NCBI RefSeq assembly: GCF_018598585.1
Contig: NZ_JAHESD010000028.1
Location: 1-63,478 of the forward strand
DNA from: Chryseosolibacter indicum
Lineage (GTDB): Bacteria > Bacteroidota > Bacteroidia > Cytophagales > Cyclobacteriaceae
Length of the DNA: 63,478 nt
Direction of reading: 5' to 3'
Below, in pieces: positions 37,253-47,131 of this stretch. Below the pieces are notes generated by a model. That model was not told the DNA's origin. It ran no database searches and saw only the letters and a program-made list of their open reading frames with translations. Made by a program: the position numbers and the translations under genes. Numbering within the stretch: position 1 is the first letter of the stretch; every line of letters starts with the position of its first letter.

Positions 37253-38095
37253 CTAGTTCTGTAGCATCTTAAGTAAAGTAGAAAGCCTGCTCTTAAGATT
37301 TCTGCGGTCTACAATGAAATCAAGAAAGCCATGCTCCAGTACGAACTCTGCGCTTTGGAAGCCTTTAGGTAGGTCTTTACCAATAGTTTCGCGAATTACG
37401 CGTGGACCAGCAAACCCAATAAGCGAATTTGGTTCTGCAATATTGAAATCACCGAGCATAGCATAAGAGGCTGTTACACCTCCTGTGGTAGGATCAGTTA
37501 GTAAAGATATATAAGGAATTTTCGCTTTGTCTAACAACGCAATTTTAGCTGATGTCTTCGCCATTTGCATCAACGATAGACCAGCTTCCATCATTCTTGC
37601 TCCTCCGGATTTTGAGATCATCAGGAATGGTTTGTTATGTTGAAGGCTATGATCCATAGCCCGTGCTATTTTTTCACCTACCACTGAACCCATTGATCCA
37701 CCAATAAATGAAAAGTCCATACAGGCAATGGTTATTTCTATACCATTCATTTTTCCGTAAGCCGTACGTACAGCGTCTTTAAGATCTGATTTTTGCTGCG
37801 ATTCTTTGATGCGTTTAGGGTAGGGCTTGGTATCGACAAAGCTTAGTGGATCTGCAGACTCCATGTCAGGATCAAGTTCTGCATACTTGGCGTTATCGAA
37901 AAGAATTTCAAAATACTCTTCTGATCCGATACGGACATGGTAATCTTCTTCAGGAACGACATAAGCGTTGTTTTTCAGTTCCCGTGTGTGTACAATCTTC
38001 CCACCTGGTGATTTAAACCAAAGTCCATCCGGAACTTCTCTTTTAGATTCCGTTGGGGTTAAGATTCCTTTATCGCTGCGTTTAAACCAAGACAT
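37253..38095 (-). CDS. accD: Acetyl-CoA carboxylase carboxyltransferase subunit beta
   Basis: A 280-residue subunit that, with AccA, transfers CO2 from carboxybiotin to acetyl-CoA to make malonyl-CoA for fatty-acid synthesis. The crotonase-like core is clear: [65 protein letters not shown]. The N-terminal zinc ribbon seen in E. coli AccD keeps its outline ([17 protein letters not shown]) but has lost all four Cys ligands, so no zinc should bind. Similar Cys-less AccD proteins occur in Bacteroidota. It converges with hemE. Confidence 0.95.
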   Translation of the reverse strand: MSWFKRSDKGILTPTESKREVPDGLWFKSPGGKIVHTRELKNNAYVVPEEDYHVRIGSEEYFEILFDNAKYAELDPDMESADPLSFVDTKPYPKRIKESQQKSDLKDAVRTAYGKMNGIEITIACMDFSFIGGSMGSVVGEKIARAMDHSLQHNKPFLMISKSGGARMMEAGLSLMQMAKTSAKIALLDKAKIPYISLLTDPTTGGVTASYAMLGDFNIAEPNSLIGFAGPRVIRETIGKDLPKGFQSAEFVLEHGFLDFIVDRRNLKSRLSTLLKMLQN

Positions 38096-38183
38096 ATCTT
38101 CAATGTTAAGTTAAAATCCAAAGTTTAAGATTTTCTAAAAGGCTATCAGAAGCTTCCTAAACTTCGGATTTAAAGTTATAATA

Positions 38184-39254
38184 TTATGCTAAGTCAATGG
38201 ACTTATCAAGGTACACGTCCTGAATAGCATTGAGAATTTCAACACCTTCTTTCATTGGACGCTGGAAAGCTTTTCTTCCTGAAATCAATCCCATCCCACC
38301 GGCTCGTTTGTTTATAACGGCAGTACGTATGGCGTCAGCCATATCACTTGAACCTTTGGACTCTCCACCTGAGCTTATAAGACCTGCTCTGCCATTATAG
38401 CAGTTAAGAACCTGGTAACGACAAAGGTCAATAGGATGTTCAGAGCTGAGTTCTGTATAAATTCTTTCATCTAATTTTCCATAGCTGCTTCCTCCGGTAT
38501 TTAATGCTTTATAACCACCGGTATTTTCAGCTAATTTTTGTTTAATTATATCAGCTTGTATAGTTACACCAAGATGGTTAGCCTGGCCTGTTAAGTCGGC
38601 AGAAACGTGATAATCCTTGCCTCCTGTCTTGAATGCGTTGTTACGGATGTAGCACCACAGAATTGTTCCCATTCCAAGTTCATGAGCGCGCTCGAACGCT
38701 TCAGCCACCTCCATGATTTGGCGGGTTGAGTTATCAGAGCCAAAGTAGATTGTAGCACCTACTGCTACTGCACCAAGGTTCCAAGCATCTTCTACTGACC
38801 CAAACATAATTTGATCGTGCTTATTAGGGTAAGTAAGAAGTTCGTTGTGATTAATTTTAACTATAAAAGGAATTTTGTGAGCATATTTTCTAGACATCAT
38901 GGCAAGAACACCAAATGTTGTAGCAACCCCGTTACAACCGCCCTCAATCGCCAATTTTATGATGTTTTCTGGGTCAAAATAAATAGGATTTTTAGCAAAG
39001 GATGCGCCTGCGCTATGCTCTATACCCTGGTCGATAGGGAGAATAGAAAGATAACCTGTGTTGGCTAATCTTCCCGTACTAAATAACCATTGGAGGCTAC
39101 GAAGTACTTGTGGATGTCTATTTGATTGAACGAAGATTCTATCAACGAAATCAGGACTTGGTGTGTGTAGGAGTTCTTTTGAAACGGTTTTGCTCTGATG
39201 TCTTAGTAAAAACTCTGCATCTTTCCCTAACAATTCTGCAATATTTCTTGCCAT
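38184..39254 (-). CDS. fbaB: Class I fructose-bisphosphate aldolase (FbaB/DhnA type)
   Basis: A 356-residue aldolase of the archaeal-type class I family, which cleaves fructose 1,6-bisphosphate through a lysine Schiff base. Landmarks: [12 protein letters not shown] near residue 82, [27 protein letters not shown] with a candidate Schiff-base Lys, and [12 protein letters not shown] / [12 protein letters not shown] for phosphate binding. A TAACTTTG -7 element lies on the minus strand at 39287-39294. It is upstream of accD on the same strand, with an 88-base gap. Confidence 0.92.
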   Translation of the reverse strand: MARNIAELLGKDAEFLLRHQSKTVSKELLHTPSPDFVDRIFVQSNRHPQVLRSLQWLFSTGRLANTGYLSILPIDQGIEHSAGASFAKNPIYFDPENIIKLAIEGGCNGVATTFGVLAMMSRKYAHKIPFIVKINHNELLTYPNKHDQIMFGSVEDAWNLGAVAVGATIYFGSDNSTRQIMEVAEAFERAHELGMGTILWCYIRNNAFKTGGKDYHVSADLTGQANHLGVTIQADIIKQKLAENTGGYKALNTGGSSYGKLDERIYTELSSEHPIDLCRYQVLNCYNGRAGLISSGGESKGSSDMADAIRTAVINKRAGGMGLISGRKAFQRPMKEGVEILNAIQDVYLDKSIDLA

Positions 39255-39390
39255 AGATTTTGATTGGGTTGGTTTTTAGGAGGGCACAAAGTTATTAATT
39301 ATTTAATAGTATGCTAATACCCATAAAAGCAGGGAATTTCTCACTTTCTTCAAACGTTATGATTTTTGAGAATTGAAAAGTGAGGAAATA

Positions 39391-39423
39391 AAAAAGACCA
39401 TCTCGTTTTGTAGAAATGGCCTT
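39391..39423 (-). terminator. Terminator of rplS
   Basis: On the minus strand, AAGGCCATTTC pairs with GAGATGGTCTT (with G-U pairs) across an 8-base loop and is followed by T5. Confidence 0.75.
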
Positions 39424-39442
39424 CTTATATGCTTTATAAATC

Positions 39443-39796
39443 TTATAATTTTTCTTTGATACGAGCGGCTTTACCTTGCTTACCTTTCAGGTAATATAGT
39501 TTCGCTCTGCGAACTTTACCTTCCTTGAGGACTTCGATTTTATCGATAGCAGGTGATACGATAGGGAATATTCTTTCTACGCCTACGCCGTTAGAGACTT
39601 TTCTAACTGTAAAAGATTCACCATTTGTTCCTGTTCCTCTGCGTTGGATCACTGTTCCTTGGAACTGCTGAATTCTCTCTTTATTACCTTCTTTTATTTT
39701 TACGTGAACGTTAATGGTATCACCAGGCTTGAAGCTTGGGATCGCTTCACGAACTTTAGCAAATTCCTGCTCAACTACTTTAATTAAATCAGCCAT
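39443..39796 (-). CDS. rplS: 50S ribosomal protein L19
   Basis: A 117-residue protein at the 30S-50S interface. [39 protein letters not shown] and [18 protein letters not shown] match the family. A TACATTTG -7 element lies at 39823-39830 on the minus strand, so it can be transcribed separately from trmD upstream. Confidence 0.97.
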   Translation of the reverse strand: MADLIKVVEQEFAKVREAIPSFKPGDTINVHVKIKEGNKERIQQFQGTVIQRRGTGTNGESFTVRKVSNGVGVERIFPIVSPAIDKIEVLKEGKVRRAKLYYLKGKQGKAARIKEKL

Positions 39797-39887
39797 AACT
39801 CGATGGTTTTAAAATGGGATTGCAAATGTATAAAAAGAATTCAGAAACCGGAAATGGACCTAAAGAATAAGTTCAAAAACCTATAAT

Positions 39888-40565
39888 TTATTCTTTAAGT
39901 AGATCAGGCCTGCGTTTTAACGTTCTTTCAAGGGATTTTTCATGTTTCCATTGCGAAATTCTTGCTTCATGGCCAGATAGCAGTATTTCAGGAACCTTCC
40001 AACCTTGAAATACTGCGGGTCTTGAATAGACAGGGGGAGCTATAAGATTATCCTGAAAAGAGTCAGTTAGTGCAGACGTTTCATCAGAGAGTACACCCGG
40101 AATCAATCTTATGACAGCGTCAGCAACAACAGCCGCAGCAAGCTCTCCTCCTGATAAAACATAATCTCCAATGCTGATTTCACGAGTAATTAAATGTTCG
40201 CGTACACGTTCATCGACACCTTTATAATGACCACATAAAAAGATCAAGTTTCCCTTTAAGCTCAGTTCATTTACAATGGATTGCTTTAGCAATTCTCCAT
40301 CGGGGCTCATGTAAATGATGTCGTCATAGTTACGTTGAGCTTTAAGTTCTGTAATGCATCTGTAAATAGGTTCTATCATTAGAACCATACCTGCACCTCC
40401 TCCATATGCATAATCATCAACTGATTTATGTTTATCTGTTGCGTATTGCCGAAGGTCAATAATATTAACAGTAACAAGACCTTTTGCTTGCGCTCGTTTT
40501 AAAATTGAATCTGCGAATGGACTTTCTATTAATCGAGGAAGACAAGTAATGATATCAATATGCAT
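39888..40565 (-). CDS. trmD: tRNA (guanine37-N1)-methyltransferase
   Basis: A 225-residue trefoil-knot methyltransferase that makes m1G37 in tRNAs to prevent frameshifting. [20 protein letters not shown], the [17 protein letters not shown] loop, [21 protein letters not shown] and the knot [17 protein letters not shown] are all present. It starts 2 bases after rimM. Confidence 0.97.
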   Translation of the reverse strand: MHIDIITCLPRLIESPFADSILKRAQAKGLVTVNIIDLRQYATDKHKSVDDYAYGGGAGMVLMIEPIYRCITELKAQRNYDDIIYMSPDGELLKQSIVNELSLKGNLIFLCGHYKGVDERVREHLITREISIGDYVLSGGELAAAVVADAVIRLIPGVLSDETSALTDSFQDNLIAPPVYSRPAVFQGWKVPEILLSGHEARISQWKHEKSLERTLKRRPDLLKE

Positions 40566-40567
40566 AT

Positions 40568-41083
40568 TTAAATATCTAAAAAGCCATCAGGTAATGAGAC
40601 AGTAATTCTCTTTTTGCTTTTATTGATACTTTCAATAAAAGGGCTATTAATAGGAATCAAAATTTCTTTGCCTTCTCTATCTATCGACAGCAGTTTATTC
40701 GACCCAGCTAAAGTAACCTCTACAACTCTGCCAATCAGCCCAAATTCATTGTCGTGGACTTCGAAAGCCACAATCTCGTCGTCATAAAATTCACCTCTTG
40801 ATGACTTAGGTCTTTCCGTTTTGGGTAGGTAAATTGCGGATTTAGAAATAGCGGTTGCAGCTTCAGTGCTATCAACATCTTCTAATTTGAGATAGGCTTT
40901 ACTTCCTTTTACAGATATATTTTCTATAAAGTAGGGAACAAGTCCATTTGTTTGTTCAATGAAAATCTTGTCAAGCGACTCGATTTCATTCGGGATGTCG
41001 TCTTCAATGCTGATTGTTACCTCACCTTTTAATCCATGAGGTTTCATTACAAATCCGATTTTATAGCAATCTTTAACCTGCAT
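40568..41083 (-). CDS. rimM: Ribosome maturation factor RimM
   Basis: A 171-residue 30S assembly factor that binds S19. It has the RimM N-terminal domain ([16 protein letters not shown]) and the PRC-barrel domain ([33 protein letters not shown]). I chose the ATG at 41083 because an upstream in-frame start would lie across the hairpin at 41103-41133. It belongs to the rpsP-rimM-trmD operon. Confidence 0.95.
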   Translation of the reverse strand: MQVKDCYKIGFVMKPHGLKGEVTISIEDDIPNEIESLDKIFIEQTNGLVPYFIENISVKGSKAYLKLEDVDSTEAATAISKSAIYLPKTERPKSSRGEFYDDEIVAFEVHDNEFGLIGRVVEVTLAGSNKLLSIDREGKEILIPINSPFIESINKSKKRITVSLPDGFLDI

Positions 41084-41102
41084 TATAATTTCGATGAAAT
41101 AA

Positions 41103-41133
41103 AAATGCCAATACTTTCTCTGTATTGGCATTT
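41103..41133 (-). terminator. Hairpin between rpsP and rimM (terminator or attenuator)
   Basis: A 12-bp perfect stem (AAATGCCAATAC / GTATTGGCATTT on the minus strand) with a 7-base loop, followed by TTATTT. It probably lowers read-through so that S16 is made in excess of RimM and TrmD. Confidence 0.75.
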
Positions 41134-41154
41134 AAACTGTCTTTAGAATCAGAA

Positions 41155-41673
41155 TTATCCTTCTGCACCTTCAGCAGGAGCAGTTTCATTTTCAGCAGGA
41201 GCAGGTTGAGCCGTGGCTGCTTCAGCTTTTTTACGGATAGCTTCGGCACGAGCTTCTTTAACTTTAGATTCAGCTTCTTTGCGAGCTTTGGCTTGTGCTT
41301 GCTTGCTTTGAGAAAGTTTATTACGTCTTTCCTCAATTTTAGCTTCTTTTCCTTTTACCCAATCAGCTAATTTTGAATCAGCTTGCTCTTGTGTTAAGGC
41401 GCCTTTAATAACACCAATCTGCAAATGCTTTTTAAGAAGAATTCCGCGATATGAAAGCATAGCTTTTACTGTATCTGAAGGCTGAGCACCTTTCATTAAC
41501 CAGTCAAAAGCACGGTCGTCTTTAAGTTCAATTGTAGCAGGAGTTGTAGATGGATTATAGGTGCCTATCTTTTCAATGAAGCGACCATCTCTAGGTGCTC
41601 TGGCATCAGCTACCACCACATCAAACATTGCTAATTTCTTGCGGCCTCTACGGGCTAATCTAATTTTTACCAT
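41155..41673 (-). CDS. rpsP: 30S ribosomal protein S16 with long C-terminal tail
   Basis: A 172-residue protein. The first 85 residues are normal S16 ([32 protein letters not shown]). Residues about 105-172 are an added Lys/Glu/Ala-rich helix, followed by a Pro/Ala/Glu tail. Such extensions are common in Bacteroidota S16 and probably lie on the ribosome surface. It heads the rpsP-rimM-trmD operon and has a good promoter. Confidence 0.96.
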   Translation of the reverse strand: MVKIRLARRGRKKLAMFDVVVADARAPRDGRFIEKIGTYNPSTTPATIELKDDRAFDWLMKGAQPSDTVKAMLSYRGILLKKHLQIGVIKGALTQEQADSKLADWVKGKEAKIEERRNKLSQSKQAQAKARKEAESKVKEARAEAIRKKAEAATAQPAPAENETAPAEGAEG

Positions 41674-41716
41674 TGTAAATTAATTTGTGGAACTCGTCCG
41701 TTTAAATTAAGGGATG

Positions 41717-41746
41717 CAAATTTAATAGTTTTTTTATCAAGGACAA
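41717..41746 (-). promoter_or_regulatory. Promoter of the rpsP operon
   Basis: On the minus strand: TTG (41744-41746), 19 bases, TAAATTTG (41717-41724), an exact match to the Bacteroidota pattern, 44 bases before rpsP. Confidence 0.72.
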
Positions 41747-41965
41747 CTACTGAAATGGAAGTAAGTCATTTTTGGCTAGAAAAGTGGTTTGGCTTCCCTC
41801 TTTTAGTTTCCTTTTGGCTCGATCACTTAAATTATCTACTGAAATTATTACCCTTATAAGGACCTTGTAGCGACTTTAGCGGACGTCCATCTAAGCACTA
41901 CTTATCCTATCCAAATAAAAAGTCAATTCTTACATTAATCGCCAGTGTACGACATCTGCTAGCAG
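41747..41965. other. Intergenic region between the HTH gene and rpsP
   Basis: I see nothing that I can support here apart from the rpsP promoter at its right-hand neighbour side. Confidence 0.4.
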
Positions 41966-42304
41966 TCAGGCAAGTGATTTATTTATTGCTGTAAGTTTTT
42001 TAATCCATAGGCTGAGCGTGCTTTCTTTACCATCAAGATTAACAATAACAGACACTAATTCAGCGCGTTTTGTTTCATACAACGATTCCGGCTCTTTAAG
42101 CTGATCCGGATTATGATAGAGCGCAAAGAAATTGAAATTGAGAATCTCACCCACTTTTTGAAGTAGATCTGTTTTAATATCACTTCGCTCAAAAATTGCA
42201 TAAACATTTCTGGGGCTGGTATTAAGCCTTTTGGCAAACTCTGATAGCTTTATTCCTGATTCCCGGTATCGTTGTTCAATTTCCTTTCCGATATGCAATC
42301 TCAT
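41966..42304 (-). CDS. XRE-type helix-turn-helix protein
   Basis: A 112-residue protein. Residues about 5-65 form an XRE/Cro-like HTH (KLSEFAKRLNTSPRNVYAIF, then LLQKVGEILNFNFF). The rest is a short helical tail that may dimerise. A TACTTTTG -7 element (42309-42316, minus strand) lies four bases before the start, so the mRNA is nearly leaderless. It is divergent from a 73-residue protein whose C terminus also looks HTH-like. It is probably a small local regulator, with target unknown. Confidence 0.8.
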   Translation of the reverse strand: MRLHIGKEIEQRYRESGIKLSEFAKRLNTSPRNVYAIFERSDIKTDLLQKVGEILNFNFFALYHNPDQLKEPESLYETKRAELVSVIVNLDGKESTLSLWIKKLTAINKSLA

Positions 42305-42421
42305 ATCTCAAAAGTAGAATTGCTATTTCTTATAATAAGGTGATATGGGTGAAATTAATTGTCTTAAAATTTGATTTATTTCTGCGAAGTGCATTAATTT
42401 TACGTAAAGACTTCCTCTTAC

Positions 42422-42643
42422 ATGTTTAAATACAAGATAAATCAATATCTTAACCTTCTGCCTAAGGCAATTACAATCGCTGAAGCCGAAAGATTACTTG
42501 ATGAGAAGTATAAAATACCTCCCTTTTTATTCACGAAAGACCGATTTATTGAAAGAGACTCTATGGAAGAAGTACCATTACATAGACTTATGGTATACGC
42601 TCATATTTTTAATGTCTCTATTGAGGACCTTTTAATTAAGTAA
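42422..42643 (+). CDS. Small HTH-like protein, unknown function
   Basis: A 73-residue soluble protein. Its C-terminal part HRLMVYAHIFNVSIEDLLIK resembles the last helices of XRE-type domains (pattern L-x-x-x-A-x-x-(F/L)-N-V-S-x-(E/D)-(D/E)-L-L). The N-terminal part (AERLLDEKYKIPPFLFTKDR) may hold the first helices. It could be a small DNA-binding protein or a partner of the divergent XRE protein. Neither role is shown. It has its own terminator. Confidence 0.6.
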   Translation: MFKYKINQYLNLLPKAITIAEAERLLDEKYKIPPFLFTKDRFIERDSMEEVPLHRLMVYAHIFNVSIEDLLIK

Positions 42644-42677
42644 GCCGATCGCTTAAAATACATTTCGGTAGGAGCCC

Positions 42678-42709
42678 GGGCATTCGTAATCGTATGAATG
42701 CCCTTTTTT
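42678..42709 (+). terminator. Terminator of the small HTH-like gene
   Basis: Stem GGGCATTC / GAATGCCC with a 10-base loop and six Ts. Confidence 0.85.
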
Positions 42710-42722
42710 ATTAAAATATGAA

Positions 42723-42779
42723 TACATTTGGGTACACGAGTACGCGGTTTTTTTGTGAACTATAGGTTGTATACATTTG
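42723..42779 (+). promoter_or_regulatory. Twin -7 elements before sucA
   Basis: TACATTTG occurs twice, at 42723-42730 and 42772-42779. The second lies 18 bases before the sucA start, with TTTG (42752-42755) 16 bases upstream of it. Two tandem promoters are possible. Confidence 0.5.
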
Positions 42780-42796
42780 TTCGTTTTACAAACGCC

Positions 42797-45535
42797 ATGG
42801 ATAATTTTTCATACATTTCAAATGCTGATGTTGGTTATATAGATCAGCTTTATCAAAACTACAAGAAGGATCCTTTATCAGTGGATCAAACCTGGCAAAA
42901 ATTCTTCGAAGGTTTTGACTTTTCTCAACAACATCAGGTAAGCAATGGCAATGGTACGAGTACCACTGCTGTAGCAGATTCTTTGTCTATCAAAGAAACG
43001 CAGGTCCGCAATCTCATTTTCGCCTACCGGTCATTTGGTCATCTTGCGTCAAAAACAAATCCGGTTCGCGAAAGACGTAATCATAACGTACAACTTGACC
43101 ATCAAAGTGTTGGACTAACAGATGCAGATTTAGATGCTGAGTTTGATGTTGCGGCAGAAATTGGAATGCCAAAATCATCACTCAGAAAGATTATCGAAAA
43201 ACTTAAGGCAGTTTATCTAGGTCCAATTGGTTTTGAATATAACTTCATTCGTAATGATGAGATCCGCCAATGGTTCTTCCAGAAATGCGAGCAGGAGTAT
43301 TATAGCTATAACCCGAATAATGAAGAGAAGAAAAGGATACTGGGTAAATTAAATGAAGCTGTTGTATTCGAGAATTTTCTTCATACCAAGTTTATCGGAC
43401 AAAAGCGCTTCTCACTAGAAGGAGGTGAAAATACGATTCCGGCGCTTCATACCATTATTAATAAAGCTGCTGAACTTGATGTTAAGGAAGTTGTAATTGG
43501 AATGGCGCATAGGGGCCGTCTTAACGTTCTATCCAATATCTTGGGTAAAACATACGAGCAAATCTTTACCGAGTTCGAAGGCAACATCAACCCTGATCTA
43601 ACCATGGGTGATGGAGATGTTAAATATCACTTAGGGTATGCAAGCCATATCACTTCACCATCCGGTAAAAAAATATATGTAAAGCTTACACCAAACCCAT
43701 CACACCTTGAAGCAGTAGATCCACTTGTAATTGGATATACTCGCGGCCAGATTGATGATGAATATAAAGGAGAGCTAAATAAAGGAATGGCTATCCTTAT
43801 TCACGGTGATGCTGCTGTTGCGGGACAGGGTATAGTGTATGAGGTAATTCAAATGTCGGGCTTACCAGGTTATACTACCGGTGGTACTATTCATTTTGTA
43901 ATCAACAACCAGGTTGGTTTCACTACAGACTTTGATGATGCGCGTACAAGTATTTATTGTACTGATATAGCTAAGATTGTTGATGCTCCTGTATTACACG
44001 TTAATGGTGATGATGCGGAGGCAGTCAATTTCTGCGCAAATCTAGCAGTAGAGTATAGGCAGAAGTTCGGTAAAGATATTTTTGTAGATCTGTTATGTTA
44101 CAGAAGGCACGGACACAACGAAAGTGACGAGCCGAAATTCACGCAGCCAAAGCTTTACAATCTCATAGCCAAGCATGATAACCCGCGGGAAATATATGTT
44201 AAGAAATTAATTGAACGTGGTGATGTAGACGCAGCATTAGCCGATGAGATGGATAAGAGCTTCCGTAATCAATTACAGGACAGGCTAAATGAAGTGAAAC
44301 AAAAACCACTTCCATATAAGCCTCAAAAAATTGAAGCAGAATGGGAGAAGCTTCGTAGAGCAACCCCTGAAGATTTTGATCAATCTCCAGATACAAGCAT
44401 TAAACAGCCAGTAATTGAAAAGGTTGGGAAAGCATTAATCACTATCCCTGAAGGGTTTAAGCCAATTAAGCAGATTGAAAAACTTTTAAAAGACAGGCAA
44501 GCGGCCTTCTTTGAAGAAAAGCAGCTGGGGTGGGCAGAGGCTGAATTGCTGGCTTATGGATCATTATTACTGGAGGGTACGCCCGTCCGTATGTCTGGAC
44601 AGGATGTGAAACGCGGAACGTTCTCACACCGCCACGCTTATATTTTTGATGCGAATACAAATGCTCCTTACTGTTGTTTAGATAATATTGAGAAGGGACA
44701 GAAGAAGCTTCATATTTATAACTCACTGCTCTCAGAATTTGGTGTGTTAGGTTTTGAATATGGTTATGCTATGTCGTCACCACATGCACTTGTTATATGG
44801 GAAGCACAATTTGGTGACTTTGTGAATGGGGCGCAGGTAATGATCGACCAGTTTATTTCGAGTGCTGAATCAAAATGGCAGCGCATGAACGGACTTGTAA
44901 TGCTATTACCACATGGATATGAGGGTCAGGGGCCAGAACATTCAAGTGCGAGACCAGAAAGGTTTTTGCAGCTTTCAGCTGAATATAACATGGTTGTTGC
45001 GTATCCAACAACGCCGGCTAACTTCTTCCATTTATTGAGAAGACAGGTAACCTGGCCATTCAGAAAACCTTGTATTGTATTCTCTCCGAAATCCTTATTG
45101 AGACATCCAGCAGTGATTTCTCCTCTTAAAGAGTTTACCGATGGGAACTTCATCGAAGTGATCGATGATCCTAACGTAAACGCTAAGGAAGTTAAGAAGA
45201 TCATTTTATGTACTGGTAAAGTATTTTACGATCTTCAGGAGGTTCAACTGAAAAAGAAGATTAAAGATGCTGCTATCGTACGTATAGAACAACTTCACCC
45301 TTGGCCAGAGAAGCAACTTCAGGCTATTCAGAAAAAGTATAAGAATGCAAAAGTTGTTTGGGTCCAGGAAGAACCTGCTAATATGGGCTACTGGTCATAC
45401 ATCCGAAGGATGATAGCACCGGGTACAGAGATCGCAGTAGTTTCCCGCAAGTCAAGTGCATCACCTGCTACTGGGTATGCTAAAGTACATAAGGCCGAAC
45501 AAGAGAAGATCTTAAATCAGGCATTCGAAATTTAA
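42797..45535 (+). CDS. sucA: 2-oxoglutarate dehydrogenase E1 component
   Basis: A 912-residue thiamine-diphosphate enzyme that decarboxylates 2-oxoglutarate in the TCA cycle and passes the succinyl group to E2. N-terminal YIDQLYQNYKKDPLSVDQTW is typical. VVIGMAHRGRLNVLSN, LTPNPSHLEAVDPLVIGYTR, GDAAVAGQGIVYE, the TPP-binding LHVNGDDAEAV and YRRHGHNESDEP, and RGTFSHRHAYIFD are present. I chose the ATG at 42797 because 23 extra residues from an upstream start would overlap the promoter. First gene of sucA-sucB-lpd. Confidence 0.97.
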   Translation: MDNFSYISNADVGYIDQLYQNYKKDPLSVDQTWQKFFEGFDFSQQHQVSNGNGTSTTAVADSLSIKETQVRNLIFAYRSFGHLASKTNPVRERRNHNVQLDHQSVGLTDADLDAEFDVAAEIGMPKSSLRKIIEKLKAVYLGPIGFEYNFIRNDEIRQWFFQKCEQEYYSYNPNNEEKKRILGKLNEAVVFENFLHTKFIGQKRFSLEGGENTIPALHTIINKAAELDVKEVVIGMAHRGRLNVLSNILGKTYEQIFTEFEGNINPDLTMGDGDVKYHLGYASHITSPSGKKIYVKLTPNPSHLEAVDPLVIGYTRGQIDDEYKGELNKGMAILIHGDAAVAGQGIVYEVIQMSGLPGYTTGGTIHFVINNQVGFTTDFDDARTSIYCTDIAKIVDAPVLHVNGDDAEAVNFCANLAVEYRQKFGKDIFVDLLCYRRHGHNESDEPKFTQPKLYNLIAKHDNPREIYVKKLIERGDVDAALADEMDKSFRNQLQDRLNEVKQKPLPYKPQKIEAEWEKLRRATPEDFDQSPDTSIKQPVIEKVGKALITIPEGFKPIKQIEKLLKDRQAAFFEEKQLGWAEAELLAYGSLLLEGTPVRMSGQDVKRGTFSHRHAYIFDANTNAPYCCLDNIEKGQKKLHIYNSLLSEFGVLGFEYGYAMSSPHALVIWEAQFGDFVNGAQVMIDQFISSAESKWQRMNGLVMLLPHGYEGQGPEHSSARPERFLQLSAEYNMVVAYPTTPANFFHLLRRQVTWPFRKPCIVFSPKSLLRHPAVISPLKEFTDGNFIEVIDDPNVNAKEVKKIILCTGKVFYDLQEVQLKKKIKDAAIVRIEQLHPWPEKQLQAIQKKYKNAKVVWVQEEPANMGYWSYIRRMIAPGTEIAVVSRKSSASPATGYAKVHKAEQEKILNQAFEI

Positions 45536-45561
45536 TCATCACACTTAATAAATATTAATCC

Positions 45562-47094
45562 ATGGCAATTCAGGTAAAAGTACCCACCGTTGGAGAATCA
45601 ATCACAGAAGTAACAATTGCTAACTGGTTGAAGAAAGATGGAGATGCAGTTCAGCTTGATGAAGTTATCGCTGAGCTTGAATCAGATAAAGCAACATTTG
45701 AATTAACAGCACCAAATGCAGGTGTGTTGAAAATTGTTAAACAACAAGGTGAGGCAGTGCCTATTGGGGAGGTTTTGTGTGAGATTGAAACTAATGGCCA
45801 GGCTTCTCAACCAAAGACAGAAGCAAAACCACAGTCAGCTTCGGCTCCTCAACAAGCTAAACCTTCCGGTGGAGGAGGGGTAAAGGAAATGAAAGTTCCT
45901 GCTGTAGGAGAATCAATTACAGAAGTAACCATATCAACTTGGCTTAAGAAAGATGGCGATCTTGTACAAGCAGATGAAATCCTGGCGGAAGTAGAATCGG
46001 ATAAGGCCACGTTTGAGCTACCTGCTGAAGCCACTGGTATCCTTAGAATTGTTGCCAAGGAAAAGGAAACGCTTCCTATTGGAGGATTAATTTGCCGAAT
46101 TGAAATTTCAGACGGTGCTGCTGCTCCTGCTGCAAAAACTGATTCGTCAGCTTCGGCTTCTACTCAGGCAGCGGATACAAAAACATCTTATGCTGCTGGT
46201 CATCCATCACCTGCTGCAGCTAAAATACTTGACGAAAAAGGTGTTGCTGCTAACCAGGTTCAAGGTACTGGCGTGGGTGGAAGAATTACAAAAGAGGATG
46301 CACAGAAGGCACAGACACCTGCTGCTAAACCCGCTGCTGGTAAACCGCAAACTGCTGCACCTTCTGGCCCTCCTGTGATTACTGAAGGAACTTCACGAGG
46401 AGAACGCAGAGAGAAGATGACTTCACTGCGAAAGACAATTGCTAAGCGATTAGTAGCAGTGAAGAATGAAACTGCTATGCTTACTACTTTCAATGAAGTA
46501 GACATGAAGCCTATCATGGACATGCGTTCGAAGTATAAAGATCAGTTTAAAGAGAAATACGGTGTTGGCCTGGGCTTTATGTCATTCTTTACAAAAGCGG
46601 TATGCGCAGCGCTTAAAGATTTCCCTGCTGTAAATGCTTCTATCGATAAGGATGAAATAATCTACCACGATTTTTGTGACGTGTCTATTGCAGTATCAAC
46701 ACCTCGTGGATTGGTAGTACCTGTAATCAGAAACGCAGATAAGCTATCATTTAATCAAATAGAAAGTGAAGTGATCAGGCTGGCTACCAGAGGAAGAGAT
46801 GGAAAGCTTTCTATTGAAGAGATGACAGGAGGTACATTCTCCATCACTAATGGTGGTGTGTTTGGATCAATGCTTTCAACACCAATTATCAATCCCCCAC
46901 AATCTGCAATTCTTGGAATGCACAACATTGTTGAGCGACCTGTAGTAAAGAATGGTGAAATTGTTGTGAGGCCAATTATGTACGTAGCTTTATCTTATGA
47001 TCATAGAATCATTGATGGACGTGAATCGGTGAGCTTCCTTGTTCGGGTGAAAGAATTGTTGGAAGATCCAGGTAGATTAATTTTAGGTATTTAA
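45562..47094 (+). CDS. sucB: 2-oxoglutarate dehydrogenase E2 (succinyltransferase), two lipoyl domains
   Basis: A 510-residue dihydrolipoamide succinyltransferase. Two lipoyl domains stand in tandem (about 1-77 and 110-187), each with the lipoylated Lys in [10 protein letters not shown] Gln/Ala/Pro linker and a peripheral-subunit-binding domain ([23 protein letters not shown]) follow, then the catalytic domain ending with [16 protein letters not shown] (HxxxDG). Many SucB proteins have one lipoyl domain, so the repeat is worth noting. It lies 26 bases after sucA. Confidence 0.96.
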   Translation: MAIQVKVPTVGESITEVTIANWLKKDGDAVQLDEVIAELESDKATFELTAPNAGVLKIVKQQGEAVPIGEVLCEIETNGQASQPKTEAKPQSASAPQQAKPSGGGGVKEMKVPAVGESITEVTISTWLKKDGDLVQADEILAEVESDKATFELPAEATGILRIVAKEKETLPIGGLICRIEISDGAAAPAAKTDSSASASTQAADTKTSYAAGHPSPAAAKILDEKGVAANQVQGTGVGGRITKEDAQKAQTPAAKPAAGKPQTAAPSGPPVITEGTSRGERREKMTSLRKTIAKRLVAVKNETAMLTTFNEVDMKPIMDMRSKYKDQFKEKYGVGLGFMSFFTKAVCAALKDFPAVNASIDKDEIIYHDFCDVSIAVSTPRGLVVPVIRNADKLSFNQIESEVIRLATRGRDGKLSIEEMTGGTFSITNGGVFGSMLSTPIINPPQSAILGMHNIVERPVVKNGEIVVRPIMYVALSYDHRIIDGRESVSFLVRVKELLEDPGRLILGI

Positions 47095-47131
47095 TTCTTT
47101 ATCATAAGCCTTCATTGGCTAATTATACACT

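Noticed and set aside
46100-46378. Plus-strand Leu/Arg-rich open frame inside sucB
   Set aside because: It is the +1 reading of the Ala/Pro linker of the E2 protein, which gives a low-complexity product.
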